49,631 nt of DNA from Ilumatobacteraceae bacterium. GTDB taxonomy: Bacteria; Actinomycetota; Acidimicrobiia; Acidimicrobiales; Ilumatobacteraceae. This document shows, one piece after another, positions 24,684 through 34,197 of the stretch; position 1 is the first letter of the stretch, and each line of letters starts with the position of its first letter. Location of the stretch: contig JAEMQQ010000009.1 in assembly GCA_016463775.1 (NCBI GenBank), positions 1 through 49,631 of the forward strand, read 5' to 3'. Below the pieces are notes generated by a model. That model did no database searches and was not told where the DNA came from. It saw only the letters and a program-made list of their open reading frames with translations. Position numbers and translations under genes: made by a program.

Positions 24684-27600
24684 ATGTCTGCTTCGTTCAC
24701 CCACCTTCATGTGCACACCGAGTTCTCGATGCTCGATGGTGCAGCGCGGGTCGACGAACTAGTCGAGCGCGCCGCCGCCGACGGCCAACAGGCGCTCGGC
24801 ATCACCGACCACGGCAACATGTACGGCGTCCTTGAGTTTTATCAGACGTGCCGTCGGGCCGGCATCAATCCGATCATCGGTACCGAGGCCTACATGGCGT
24901 ACGAGTCGCGATTCGAACGCCCGGCCCGGCGCGGTCGCATCGACGACTCGGGTGGTGACACAGAAGCCGGGCGCAAGCTCTACTACCACCTCACGTTGCT
25001 GAGCGAAAACAACACCGGGTACCGCAACCTCATCAAGTTGGCGAGCCTGGCATTCCTCGAGGGCTACTACTACCAACCACGCATGGATTGGGAGTTGCTC
25101 GAACGCCATCACGAAGGCCTCATTGCCACGACCGGCTGCCTCGGCGGGCACGTCCTGCAGGCGCTCCTGCGCGACGACTACGACGAAGCAAAACGCACGG
25201 CTGCACGCCTGCAGGAAATCTTCGGTCGCGACAATCTGTTCGTCGAACTGCAGGACCACGGCATCGTCGACCAGCGTCGCACCATGGCCGACCTCATCAA
25301 GATCGCCCGCGAAATCAATGCACCACTTCTGGCGACCAACGATTCGCACTATGTGCACCGCAACGATGCCGAAGCACACGACGCCTTGTTGTGCGTGCAG
25401 ACGGGTTGCACCATCGCCGACACGAAACGCTTCAAGTTCGAAGGCCAGGAGCACTACCTGAAGAGTGCAGCCGAGATGCGACAGCTGTTCCGCGAAACCC
25501 CCGAGGCGTGCGACAACACGCTGTGGATTGCCGAGCGGGCGCGTACCGAGATTGAATTCGGCAAGTTCGTGCTGCCCGACTTTCCGATTCCGCAGGGGTT
25601 CACCGATGACCGCGGCTATCTCGAGCACCTCGCCCGGGCGGGCGCCACCGAACGCTGGGGTGCGCAAGTTCCGAAGGCAGTCGTCGAACGAATGGCGTAC
25701 GAGTTGAAGGTCATCTGCGACATGGGCTTTGCCTCGTACTTCCTCATCGTCTGGGACCTCATCCGCCACGCCCGTGAGCAGGGCATTCGCGTCGGCCCAG
25801 GTCGAGGATCGGCAGCCGGTTGTGCGGTGGCGTATGCGCTGCGCATCACCGACCTTGATCCGGTGAAGTACGACCTGCTGTTCGAGCGCTTCCTCAACCC
25901 TGATCGCGTGACGATGCCCGACATCGACATGGACTTCGACTCGCGTTACCGCGACGAAATGATCCGCTACGCGGCGGAAAAATATGGTCGTGACCATGTC
26001 GCACAAATCATCACCTTCGGCACCATCAAGGCCCGCAATGCCGTGCGTGATGCAGCGCGCGTGCTCGGCCATCCGTATGCGACCGGCGATCGCATCGCCA
26101 AATTGATGCCACCCGTCATCATGGGCCGTGACACGCCGTTGCGTTATTGCTTCGAGCAGGACGAAAGGTACATGGACGGGTTCCGCGGTGCCGCCGACCT
26201 GCGGGCATTATGCGATACCGACGCCGACGCAAAGCGGGTCGTCGACGTCGCCCGCGGTCTGGAAGGCCTCAAGCGATCGGTGGGTATCCACGCGGCAGCA
26301 GTGGTGATCACGAAAGAGCCGCTGACCGAGTACCTGCCGATTCAGCGCAAACCCGAAGCCGGACAAAAGCCCGAGGACTCACCGGTCGTCACGCAGTACG
26401 AGATGAACGGCGTGGAGTCGCTCGGTCTATTGAAGATGGACATTCTCGGTCTGCGCAATCTCGATGTCATCACCGATGCCGAGAAACTCATTCGCTTCCG
26501 CCAACCCGATTTTGACATCGGCAACATCGCGCTCGACGACCCGAAGACCTTCCAACTGCTCGCCAGTGCGAACACCATCGGGGTCTTCCAACTCGAGTCC
26601 ACGCCGATACGGGCGCTGCTGCGCTCGCTCGTGCCACGCCGTTTCGAGGACATTGCCGCCGTTCTGGCGCTGTACCGCCCCGGGCCGATGGCCGAAAACA
26701 TGCACAACGACTACGCCGACTTCAAGAACCAACGCAAGCCATCACGGTTCTTCCACGATGATGCCGTCGAAGTGCTCGGCGACACGTACGGGCTCATGAT
26801 CTACCAGGAGAGCATCATGCGGGTGGCGCAGAAGTTCGCCGGCTACTCGCTGGCCGAAGCCGACTCGCTGCGCAAAGCGTGCGCCAAGAAAGATGCGGTG
26901 GCCATGGCCGAGCAGCGACCGAGATTCGTCGGTGGTTGTGCCGCGAAGGGTTACGGCGAATCGTTGGGCCGCGAACTGTTCGCCATCATCGAAAAGTTCG
27001 CCGACTATGCGTTCACCAAGAGTCACGCGTTCGCCTACGGGCTCATCACCTATCAAACGGCCTGGCTGAAGGCACACCACACCGTCGACTACTTCGCCTG
27101 CCTGCTCACGTCCGTGAAGGGCAACAATGATCGTGCAGCTTTGTACCTGGCGGACGCGGGTGCCAACGGCGTCACGGTGCGCACACCCAACATCAACGAG
27201 TCGGGCGTCGACTTTGCACCCGTGGCGGGCGAGTCGGCAGTGAGTTTCGGTTTGTCGGGCATCCGCAACGTGGGCGAGGGTGCGGCCTCGCTCATCGTCG
27301 AGCAGCGCGAGGCGGGCGGTGCATTCACGTCGTTCTATGACCTCATCGATCGCGTTCCTGAGCAGGCCCTCAACAAACGCACACTCGAGTCGCTCATCAA
27401 GGCCGGGGCCTTCGACTCGCTCGGCCATCCGCGCCGCGGACTACTGCTCGTGTTCGAGTCGTTGGTCGATCAGGCGCTGGTGCGCCGCCGCGAGCGCAAC
27501 CAAGGCGTGATGAGCCTGTTCGGTGACGTCGACCAAGCAGAGGGTGGCTACAGCGAAAAGACCGAGATTCCGGCGCTCGCCTTCGACAAGGCCGAACAGT

Positions 27601-28196
27601 TGCGTCTCGAAAAAGAAATGCTGGGCTTTTATGTGAGTGACCATCCGCTGCGCGGACTCGAAACGCTGATGTCACGTCGCATCACCTGCCCGATCATCGA
27701 TGTACCCGAGCGCAACGAGGACAACATCACGCTCGGTGGCGTCATTTCGGGCGTCGAACGAAAAACCACGCGCAAGGGCGAGCAGATGGCCACGTTCAAC
27801 CTCGAGGATCTCGCCGGTGTCATTGAAGTGACGGTCTTCCCGCGTCTGTACGCCACGCAGGGCCATCTCGTCGTCGACGACCAGATCGCCGTCGTGCGCG
27901 GTCGGCTCGACCGTCGAGACGAGGGTCGCGCAACGTTGATGGCTGCCGAAGTGACGATCATCGAAATACCGAAGAATGGCATTGAAACCCTGCACATCGA
28001 TTTTGCCCGCCGCACCGTCACCCACGACGAAGTCGAAGAGGTGCGTGCAACGCTCGAAATGCATCCCGGCGATTCACCCGTATTCCTCACCTTTGGCAGC
28101 AAGGTCGTGGCACTTGGCCCTGAACATTCGGTGGATATCGCCCGCGTCATCGGCCTGTTGCGTGCCAAATTTGGGGCAGCGGTTTCGATTCAATAG
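24684..28196 (+). CDS. dnaE: DNA polymerase III alpha subunit DnaE (DnaE1 type)
   Basis: The replicative polymerase subunit, 1170 residues. The N-terminal PHP domain begins FTHLHVHTEFSMLDG with ITDHGNMYG. Its metal-binding histidines look intact, and in actinobacterial DnaE1 this domain is known to carry proofreading activity. The polymerase active site PDIDMDFD has aspartates at 413, 415 and 417, with GPGRGSAAG before it. A helix-hairpin-helix region and an OB-fold (LGGVISGVERKTTRKGEQMA) follow. Length and domain order are normal. It is flanked by its own short-leader promoter and a hairpin downstream. Confidence 0.96.
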   Translation: MSASFTHLHVHTEFSMLDGAARVDELVERAAADGQQALGITDHGNMYGVLEFYQTCRRAGINPIIGTEAYMAYESRFERPARRGRIDDSGGDTEAGRKLYYHLTLLSENNTGYRNLIKLASLAFLEGYYYQPRMDWELLERHHEGLIATTGCLGGHVLQALLRDDYDEAKRTAARLQEIFGRDNLFVELQDHGIVDQRRTMADLIKIAREINAPLLATNDSHYVHRNDAEAHDALLCVQTGCTIADTKRFKFEGQEHYLKSAAEMRQLFRETPEACDNTLWIAERARTEIEFGKFVLPDFPIPQGFTDDRGYLEHLARAGATERWGAQVPKAVVERMAYELKVICDMGFASYFLIVWDLIRHAREQGIRVGPGRGSAAGCAVAYALRITDLDPVKYDLLFERFLNPDRVTMPDIDMDFDSRYRDEMIRYAAEKYGRDHVAQIITFGTIKARNAVRDAARVLGHPYATGDRIAKLMPPVIMGRDTPLRYCFEQDERYMDGFRGAADLRALCDTDADAKRVVDVARGLEGLKRSVGIHAAAVVITKEPLTEYLPIQRKPEAGQKPEDSPVVTQYEMNGVESLGLLKMDILGLRNLDVITDAEKLIRFRQPDFDIGNIALDDPKTFQLLASANTIGVFQLESTPIRALLRSLVPRRFEDIAAVLALYRPGPMAENMHNDYADFKNQRKPSRFFHDDAVEVLGDTYGLMIYQESIMRVAQKFAGYSLAEADSLRKACAKKDAVAMAEQRPRFVGGCAAKGYGESLGRELFAIIEKFADYAFTKSHAFAYGLITYQTAWLKAHHTVDYFACLLTSVKGNNDRAALYLADAGANGVTVRTPNINESGVDFAPVAGESAVSFGLSGIRNVGEGAASLIVEQREAGGAFTSFYDLIDRVPEQALNKRTLESLIKAGAFDSLGHPRRGLLLVFESLVDQALVRRRERNQGVMSLFGDVDQAEGGYSEKTEIPALAFDKAEQLRLEKEMLGFYVSDHPLRGLETLMSRRITCPIIDVPERNEDNITLGGVISGVERKTTRKGEQMATFNLEDLAGVIEVTVFPRLYATQGHLVVDDQIAVVRGRLDRRDEGRATLMAAEVTIIEIPKNGIETLHIDFARRTVTHDEVEEVRATLEMHPGDSPVFLTFGSKVVALGPEHSVDIARVIGLLRAKFGAAVSIQ

Positions 28197-28221
28197 CCCG
28201 ATCCCAAAGCCCGCTCGGTGC

Positions 28222-28241
28222 GTTGCGCGCCACAGCGCAAC
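28222..28241 (+). terminator. Possible terminator hairpin after dnaE
   Basis: GTTGCGC (28222-28228) and GCGCAAC (28235-28241) form a perfect GC-rich 7-bp stem with a 6-base loop, 25 bases after the dnaE stop. No T-tract follows, so this is only a possible terminator or leader hairpin. Confidence 0.3.
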
Positions 28242-28295
28242 AAGCTCGTTGCTTTCGCCTGTCAGATTCGGGATTTTCGCTGGCAGAATGGAGGC

Positions 28296-28949
28296 GTGAA
28301 AATCGCTACGCGCGACGCCAGCGCGTTGACAGATGCCGACCTTGACGAATTGGCGGCCATGGGTGGCGCATTCGGCATCGGTGCAGTATCAAAAGCGAAG
28401 GATTCGTGGGTGCTGGCAACGACCGCCTACGACGGCAAATCGCTCGTTGGTTTCATGTTCCTCACCCTCGAGCGCCTCGGCGGCACCCCGTGCGTCGTGA
28501 TGGGCTTGCTCAGCGTGAAGCACACCCCGAAGCGTGACCTGACCCTGAAGGGGCTCATGACCGAGGCGTTTCATCGCGCGCTCATGGCGTTCCCCGACGA
28601 AGATGTGGTCATCGGCGCCCGCTTCGTTTCGGCCGTCGGTCTGGAAGCTTTCAGCTCGGTCGCCGGCATCATCCCGCGTCCGAAGTACCACGCGGTTGGT
28701 GAAGAGCGGGCCTGGGGTCGCCGCCTCGCACGGCGCTACGCCATCGAACCGCAGTACGACCCCGCGACCTTCATCGCCAAGGCCAACGCCCAATCGGGAT
28801 TCATCGACTACGACCCGGTAAAAAAGCCGAAGATCGCCGCTGAGATTCTGGCGTTCTTCAAGGGTGTCAATGTCGCCAAGGGCGGCGTGCTCATCGTGCA
28901 CGGTTGGACGATGGCCGAGTCGTTGGCCAAACTCGGCAAGAAGCGCTAG
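28296..28949 (+). CDS. Conserved-looking hypothetical protein, possibly GNAT-fold
   Basis: I do not recognise this family. The 217-residue product from GTG 28296 (GGAGG at 28290-28294) is soluble, basic at the C-terminus (KLGKKR) and has no signal peptide or membrane segment. Its first 110 residues alternate strands and helices in a way that could fit an acetyltransferase fold (LATTAYDGKSLVGFMFLTL, then VVMGLLSVKHTPKRDLTLKG), but the usual acetyl-CoA loop is not clear. It is followed 11 bases later by a nitroreductase, so the two may be co-transcribed. Confidence 0.7.
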   Translation: MKIATRDASALTDADLDELAAMGGAFGIGAVSKAKDSWVLATTAYDGKSLVGFMFLTLERLGGTPCVVMGLLSVKHTPKRDLTLKGLMTEAFHRALMAFPDEDVVIGARFVSAVGLEAFSSVAGIIPRPKYHAVGEERAWGRRLARRYAIEPQYDPATFIAKANAQSGFIDYDPVKKPKIAAEILAFFKGVNVAKGGVLIVHGWTMAESLAKLGKKR

Positions 28950-28960
28950 ACCGCGTCGCT

Positions 28961-29590
28961 GTGAGCGACCTAACGCGCCTCGTTGCGTCACGGCGCATGG
29001 TGCGCGCGTTTCGTCGTGAGCCAGTCGAGCGCGACCTCATCGCCCAACTCGTCGATACTGCCTCACGTTCGCCGTCGGCAGGAAAGACACAGGGCTGGAG
29101 TCTCGTCGTGCTCGAGGGCGCCGACACCGAGTCGTTCTGGTCGGTGACGATGACACCAGAAACGCGCGCGACCTTTCGCTGGCAACATCTTTTCGCCGCA
29201 CCGATTATCGCGCTGTCGTTTGGCGACCCGCAGGCCTATCTCGAGCGCTATGCAGAGAACGACAAGACGAAAGCCGGTCTCGGTGCGTCGATGGAGGCGT
29301 GGCCGACGCCGTACTGGACCGTCGATGCATCGTTCGCCACGATGACCTTGCTGCTGGCAGCCCACGATGCCGGTCTCGGTGCACTGTTCTTCGGGGTGTT
29401 TCGCGGCGAGCAGGAATTACGCGCGGCACTCTCGATTCCTGATCGACTCCAGTTGATCGGGGCGATCGCCATCGGCTACGAGCGCACACCCACCGACGAC
29501 GAAGCCAACGATGCGGCGTTCGCGACCGGCGCAAGTGCCCGGCGTCCGCGCGCTGACACCGAGCAGATCATCCACTACGCGGGTTGGTAG
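28961..29590 (+). CDS. Nitroreductase-family flavoprotein
   Basis: A 209-residue protein of the FMN (or F420)-dependent nitroreductase fold. The N-terminal motif [17 protein letters not shown] and [18 protein letters not shown] (flavin-contact loop) are typical, as is the later [15 protein letters not shown]. The substrate is unknown. GTG 28961 starts 11 bases after the previous gene. Its last 16 bases overlap the 3' end of the convergent DUF255 gene. Confidence 0.85.
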   Translation: MSDLTRLVASRRMVRAFRREPVERDLIAQLVDTASRSPSAGKTQGWSLVVLEGADTESFWSVTMTPETRATFRWQHLFAAPIIALSFGDPQAYLERYAENDKTKAGLGASMEAWPTPYWTVDASFATMTLLLAAHDAGLGALFFGVFRGEQELRAALSIPDRLQLIGAIAIGYERTPTDDEANDAAFATGASARRPRADTEQIIHYAGW

Positions 29591-31575
29591 GGCGTCAGCG
29601 CCGTACGTAGCGCGGCAACCAATTCGTCGCGACTCGCTGCCGGTGCCTGGCAGGCGTATTGGCGACACACATAGGCCAGACCGTCACGGCGGTTGGCGAA
29701 CAACGGCGAGTCGAAGGTCTCGCCCCAGGCCAGCACGACGGTCGGCAGCCATTGCGACTGGATGTACTGCACGAACTCACCGCGCTGGCCGGTGATGGCC
29801 ACTTCCGTCGGGCCGACGTGGCGCAAATGCAGGGCACTCAGCAGGTGGGGGAATGCAGCCGGTGCATTGCCTACGACTCGGGCCAACAATTTGAAGATGC
29901 CGTCTGCATGCTCGGCGTACCGCTCGTCGCCCGTCAGTGCGGCCAATCGCTGCAGCGCAAATGTGGCCACCGAATTCGCCGATGGCGTGGCGTTATCAAT
30001 CAGGTCTTTTTGGCGCACGATCAACCGCTCGCCATCGTTCGGCGTCGTGAAGAGTCCGCCCTCGGCGGTGTCCCAATGGTGGGCGAGAAGCTGATCGGCT
30101 GCCGCACGCGCGAGTGTGATCCAACGAGCCAGACCGGATAACTCGTACAGCCGGGTGAACGCATCAACGAGGTTGGCCAGGTCGGCTGCCATCGCGAGGT
30201 GTTTCGGGGTGGCGTCACGGTGCCAGGTGCGCAACCACCGCCCATCGGCCCGCCGCATGGTGGTTGCCAAGAAATTTCCGGCTTGTTGAGCCGCAACCGC
30301 CCACTCGTCGTTGGAGTACGCAGCAGCCGCCTCGGCCAGCGACGCGGTCATGAGCGCGTTCCATTCGGTGATCACCTTGTCGTCGAGACCTGGTCGATGA
30401 CGCGTGTTGCGCGCGGCGAGCAGCAACGTGCGAATCGTCTCGACGTCGTCGTTGCGCATGAGCGAACCACGGTTGGAGAGCCGGCACGGGATTGATTTGC
30501 CCTCGAAGTTGCCCGCCTCGGTGATTTCGTACCACTCGAGTGCGACGTCAACCAAATGTGCGGGCACGATCTGGCGCACCTGGTCAGGCGTGAACACGTA
30601 GAAGTGCCCTTCGTGCGAGTGCCCCGATTCGTCGAGGGAGTCGGCGTCCTGTGCGCTGTAAAACGCCCCCTCGGGTGAACGCATCTCGCGCAGTACGTAG
30701 TCGATCGTTTCCTGCACCACTTGGCGCCAACGTGGTGCGCGGAACACCAAGGATGCATGCAGGTACGGGCGGATGAGGAGCGCCTGGTCGTAGAGCATCT
30801 TTTCGAAATGTGGCACCAGCCAGCGCTCGTCGACGCTGTAGCGGGCAAAACCACCGCCGATGTGGTCGTACATGCCGCCCGCCGCCATGGCATCGAGCGA
30901 GGTGGTGATGATGTCGCGGGTGCGCGGTGATTCGTCGTTGAGGTACGACCGCAGCAACAACTCGATGGCCATCGTCGAGGGAAACTTCGGTGCACCACCG
31001 AAACCGCCCCACGTCTCGTCGAAGTTGCCGTCAAGCTGCGCCACGGCGGCGGCGAACACGTCGATGCTCGGCAAATCGGTGTTGGTCGTGATCTGTGAGG
31101 TGCGGGCGATGTTCTCCACCAGTGCCGTCACGTTGTTGTCGATGTCATCGCGACGATGATGCCACGCATCGTCGATCGCCCCCATCAACTGCAAGAACGA
31201 TGGCTGTGGATAATACGTGCCACCGAAGAACGGCTGGGCTTGTGGCGTGAGGAAGACCGTCATCGGCCAACCGCCACGACCGGTCATCGCCTGCACGGCA
31301 TCCATGTACACGCTGTCGACATCGGGGCGCTCCTCGCGGTCCACCTTGATGTTGACGAACAGGCGGTTCATCACTTCCGCCACATCGGCATCCTCGAAAC
31401 ACTCGTGGGCCATCACGTGGCACCAGTGGCACGCCGAATATCCGACGGACAACAACACCGGCACGTCACGTCGCTTGGCTTCGGCGAATGCCTCGTCGCA
31501 CCATGGCCACCAGTCGACGGGGTTGTCCCGGTGTTGGCGTAGGTAGGGCGACGACTCGTGCGCGAGTCGGTTCAT
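29575..31575 (-). CDS. DUF255 thioredoxin-domain protein (YyaL/SSP411 family)
   Basis: A 666-residue protein. The N-terminal thioredoxin-like domain starts [15 protein letters not shown] and has [10 protein letters not shown] (C49, C52), [17 protein letters not shown] and [11 protein letters not shown], the DUF255 signatures. The rest is the alpha/alpha-barrel region ([44 protein letters not shown]) related to glycosyl-epimerase folds. The biological role of the family is poorly known. ATG 31575 is chosen because the family begins there; the longer frame upstream runs into inhA and is not conserved-looking. It is seven bases downstream of inhA, likely in one operon. Confidence 0.9.
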   Translation of the reverse strand: MNRLAHESSPYLRQHRDNPVDWWPWCDEAFAEAKRRDVPVLLSVGYSACHWCHVMAHECFEDADVAEVMNRLFVNIKVDREERPDVDSVYMDAVQAMTGRGGWPMTVFLTPQAQPFFGGTYYPQPSFLQLMGAIDDAWHHRRDDIDNNVTALVENIARTSQITTNTDLPSIDVFAAAVAQLDGNFDETWGGFGGAPKFPSTMAIELLLRSYLNDESPRTRDIITTSLDAMAAGGMYDHIGGGFARYSVDERWLVPHFEKMLYDQALLIRPYLHASLVFRAPRWRQVVQETIDYVLREMRSPEGAFYSAQDADSLDESGHSHEGHFYVFTPDQVRQIVPAHLVDVALEWYEITEAGNFEGKSIPCRLSNRGSLMRNDDVETIRTLLLAARNTRHRPGLDDKVITEWNALMTASLAEAAAAYSNDEWAVAAQQAGNFLATTMRRADGRWLRTWHRDATPKHLAMAADLANLVDAFTRLYELSGLARWITLARAAADQLLAHHWDTAEGGLFTTPNDGERLIVRQKDLIDNATPSANSVATFALQRLAALTGDERYAEHADGIFKLLARVVGNAPAAFPHLLSALHLRHVGPTEVAITGQRGEFVQYIQSQWLPTVVLAWGETFDSPLFANRRDGLAYVCRQYACQAPAASRDELVAALRTALTPYQPA

Positions 31576-31582
31576 ATTGCGA

Positions 31583-32350
31583 TTACGCGCCGACGGCGTG
31601 GTATCCGCCGTCGACGTGCACGACTTCACCCGTCGTGGCCGGAAACCAATCAGACAGCAGCGCACAGCAGGCGCGGGCGACGGCTGACGAATCGTTGATG
31701 TCCCAACCGAGGGGTGCGCGCGCACTCCAGAGGTCTTCGAACTGGGCAAAAGACGGAATTGATTTGGCCGCCATCGTGCGAATCGGACCGGCAGCAACGA
31801 GGTTGCAGCGAATCTTGCGCGGACCAAGTTCGCGCGCGAGGTAACGGCTGGTGGATTCGAGCGCCGACTTGGCGACACCCATCCAGTTGTAGGCCGGCCA
31901 GGCGACCGTGTTGTCGAAGTCGAGACCGACGATGCTGCCGCCAGCGGGCATGAGCGGCACGAACGCATCGGCCAACACCTTCAGCGAATATGCCGACACC
32001 TGCACGGCCACCGAGACGTCTTCCCAGGTGACTGCCATCAGGTCATCACCAAGACATGCCGCCGGCGCAAAGCCGATGGAGTGCAACACACCGTCGACGC
32101 CGCCGAGATGTTGGCGGGCGGCTTCACGCACGGTTTCGACGTGGCTGGCGTTCGTTACATCGAGCTCGGCAACGTGGGGCACGGTGCCGAGTTTTCTGGC
32201 GGTACGTTCGGTGATCGATAGCCCTCGCCCGGCTCCGGTCAGCATGACCGTGGCGCCTTGTGCTTGAGCGAGCTTGGCGACGCCGAACGCCAACGACGCG
32301 TCGGTGAGCACACCGGTGATGACGAGCCGCTTACCAGCCAGAATCGACAC
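31583..32350 (-). CDS. inhA: Enoyl-ACP reductase, InhA/FabI type
   Basis: Reduces enoyl-ACP with NADH in the last step of fatty-acid elongation. The 255-residue short-chain dehydrogenase-like protein has the FabI-type cofactor region ([20 protein letters not shown]), HSIGFAP, and the catalytic YNWMGVAK (Y154, K161). PAYNWM and [12 protein letters not shown] closely resemble mycobacterial InhA. It starts with GTG 32350 and is divergent from npdG across only 18 bases, with a TACCGT hexamer six bases before the GTG, so it is probably leaderless. Confidence 0.92.
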   Translation of the reverse strand: MSILAGKRLVITGVLTDASLAFGVAKLAQAQGATVMLTGAGRGLSITERTARKLGTVPHVAELDVTNASHVETVREAARQHLGGVDGVLHSIGFAPAACLGDDLMAVTWEDVSVAVQVSAYSLKVLADAFVPLMPAGGSIVGLDFDNTVAWPAYNWMGVAKSALESTSRYLARELGPRKIRCNLVAAGPIRTMAAKSIPSFAQFEDLWSARAPLGWDINDSSAVARACCALLSDWFPATTGEVVHVDGGYHAVGA

Positions 32351-32355
32351 GTCGC

Positions 32356-32362
32356 TACGGTA
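32356..32362. promoter_or_regulatory. Symmetric shared -10 core of the inhA/npdG divergent promoter
   Basis: TACGGTA contains TACGGT on the plus strand (32356-32361, seven bases before the npdG ATG 32369) and TACCGT on the minus strand (32362-32357, six bases before the inhA GTG 32350). The two -10 hexamers overlap by five bases in an 18-bp intergenic region. Confidence 0.6.
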
Positions 32363-32368
32363 GTGGAC

Positions 32369-33037
32369 ATGAGTCCTACCTTCCCGAGTATTGGCTATCT
32401 CGGTGGTACCGGTCCGGCCGGCACCGCACTCGCGGCGCGACTGGCATCGGTGGGCTATGCGGGGTTCATTGGCTCGCGCACCGCTGCCCGCGGGGTGGAA
32501 GTCGCGAGTGAACTGACGACCAAATGGGCCGGTCGCAATTTGGATCTGACCGGTGGCGACAATCGCAGCGCAGCGCAGCGCGACATCATCGTGTTGGCCA
32601 CGCCATGGGATTCAGCCGCCACCACCGTTGCCGAATTGGCCGATGCCCTGCGCGGCAAAGTGGTGATCACCATGGCGAATGCACTCGTGCGCGTGGGCAA
32701 GGAGTTTCAACCGCTCATTCCGCCGCGCGGCAGCATCGCTGCGCACGTGCAGGCTGCGATTCCTCTATCGCAGGTGGTTGCTGCGTTCCAGCACCTGCCA
32801 GCCGCCGAACTGGGGGCGCTCGACCATGAGGTGGACAGCGACGTGCTCATTTGTTCGGACAGCCCTGCTGCGACCAAGACGGTGAGCGAGTTGGTGTCGC
32901 GAATCGCCGGATGCCGCCCGCTCAATGCCGGATCGTTGTCGAACGCGTTGGCGATCGAGGCATTGACCGCCGTGTTGCTGCAGCTGAATGTGCGGTACAA
33001 GACGCGTGTGGCACCGCGCTTCACGGGCATCAACTGA
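32369..33037 (+). CDS. npdG: F420H2:NADP+ oxidoreductase (NpdG/Fno)
   Basis: Transfers hydride between NADPH and coenzyme F420, supplying F420H2 to F420-dependent enzymes. The 222-residue product has the N-terminal dinucleotide-binding loop IGYLGGTGPAGTALAARLA, the NADPH-contact GSRTAARG, and VLATPWDSA and NALVRVGKEF as in family members. ATG 32369 is probably leaderless. It is followed by mshC after eight bases. The window contains a second F420-linked gene (39593-40510). Confidence 0.88.
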   Translation: MSPTFPSIGYLGGTGPAGTALAARLASVGYAGFIGSRTAARGVEVASELTTKWAGRNLDLTGGDNRSAAQRDIIVLATPWDSAATTVAELADALRGKVVITMANALVRVGKEFQPLIPPRGSIAAHVQAAIPLSQVVAAFQHLPAAELGALDHEVDSDVLICSDSPAATKTVSELVSRIAGCRPLNAGSLSNALAIEALTAVLLQLNVRYKTRVAPRFTGIN

Positions 33038-33045
33038 GCGCAAGC

Positions 33046-34197
33046 ATGCGCCTCTACGACACCGCACGACGCGCGGTCGTCGACTTCACCCCCGGTGACG
33101 ACGTCAAGATGTACGTCTGTGGTGTGACGCCGTACGACGCCACGCATCTCGGGCATGCCTTCACCTTCATCACCTACGACATCTTGATTCGCCGCCTGCT
33201 CGACACGGGGCGCACCGTGCACTGCGTACGCAACGTGACCGATGTCGACGATCCGCTGTTTGCCAAGGCCCGCGCGCTCGACATCCACTACCTGGATCTG
33301 GCGGCGCGGGAAGAACAGCGCCTCGAAGACGACCTCCAGGCGCTCAACTTCGTGCCGATGCAGTCGACACCGCGGGCGTCGTCGGCAATCGCCGACATTC
33401 GGGGGTTCATCGGCATGGTGCTCGAACGTGGCTTTGCCTACGAAGCCGGCGGCTCGGTGTACTTCGACGTGGCACGCTCCCCGAACTTCGGTGCAATTTC
33501 GCAGTACGACCGCGAAAAAATGCTCATGTTGGCGCGTGAGCGGGGTGGCAACGTCGACGACCCGAACAAACGCGATCCGCTCGACTTCGTGCTGTGGCAG
33601 CCGTCGGCCCTCGACGAACCCTCCTGGGACACCATTTGGGGTGCGGGTCGACCCGGTTGGCATATCGAATGCAGCGCGTTGGCCCTGCGTGAACTGGGCA
33701 CGACCATCGACCTGCATGGCGGGGGTACCGACCTGATTTATCCGCATCATGAGTGTGAGCGGGCGCAGTCCGAGGCGGCAACGGGGGAAACATTCGTGCG
33801 GCACTGGATGCACGTGGCAATGGTGTGGATGGACGGCCACAAGATGTCCAAGAGCCGCGGCAACCTCGTCTTCGTCGACGCATTGCGTCAGCAACACGAC
33901 CCGCGCGCCATTCGGCTCGGCTTGCTCGTGAACCATTACCGCCACGAATGGGAATGGGACAAAGGTCTCATGGATCGGGCAACCATCCGACTTGGCAAGT
34001 GGGCCGAATCGGTAGTTGACTCAAAGGAGTCCGAAACGTCAATCATCACCGCGGGGGGTCGCGATTTGTTGAACACCGTGCGCAATCATCTCGATGACGA
34101 TCTCGATGTACCCGCTGCCATCACTGCAATCGATGCCGCGGCGGGCGCTGGCATCAGCGTGCATGCTGCGGCCGCTCTGCTCGGAGTCGCGTTGTGA
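33046..34197 (+). CDS. mshC: Cysteine:glucosaminyl-inositol ligase MshC (mycothiol biosynthesis)
   Basis: MshC is a cysteinyl-tRNA-synthetase paralogue that joins cysteine to GlcN-inositol in mycothiol synthesis. The 383-residue product begins MRLYDTARRAVVDF and has MYVCGVTPYDATHLGHAFT; the THLGHA form separates MshC from CysS (which has an HIGNAR-like form). HKMSKSRGN is the KMSKS loop, and the zinc ligands are in ECSAL and HHECERAQSEA. The C-terminus is short and ends LLGVAL, without the CysS anticodon domain. The stop overlaps plsC. A CysS function cannot be fully excluded without a search. Confidence 0.85.
   Translation: MRLYDTARRAVVDFTPGDDVKMYVCGVTPYDATHLGHAFTFITYDILIRRLLDTGRTVHCVRNVTDVDDPLFAKARALDIHYLDLAAREEQRLEDDLQALNFVPMQSTPRASSAIADIRGFIGMVLERGFAYEAGGSVYFDVARSPNFGAISQYDREKMLMLARERGGNVDDPNKRDPLDFVLWQPSALDEPSWDTIWGAGRPGWHIECSALALRELGTTIDLHGGGTDLIYPHHECERAQSEAATGETFVRHWMHVAMVWMDGHKMSKSRGNLVFVDALRQQHDPRAIRLGLLVNHYRHEWEWDKGLMDRATIRLGKWAESVVDSKESETSIITAGGRDLLNTVRNHLDDDLDVPAAITAIDAAAGAGISVHAAAALLGVAL

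Noticed and set aside
31576-31968. Longer start for the DUF255 protein (797 residues)
   Set aside because: The extra 131 residues lie opposite inhA, are Ser/Arg-rich and do not look conserved. The family starts at the [12 protein letters not shown] segment.
32851-33045. Longer start for mshC inside npdG
   Set aside because: The frame is open but overlaps npdG by almost 190 bases. ATG 33046 gives the family N-terminus.
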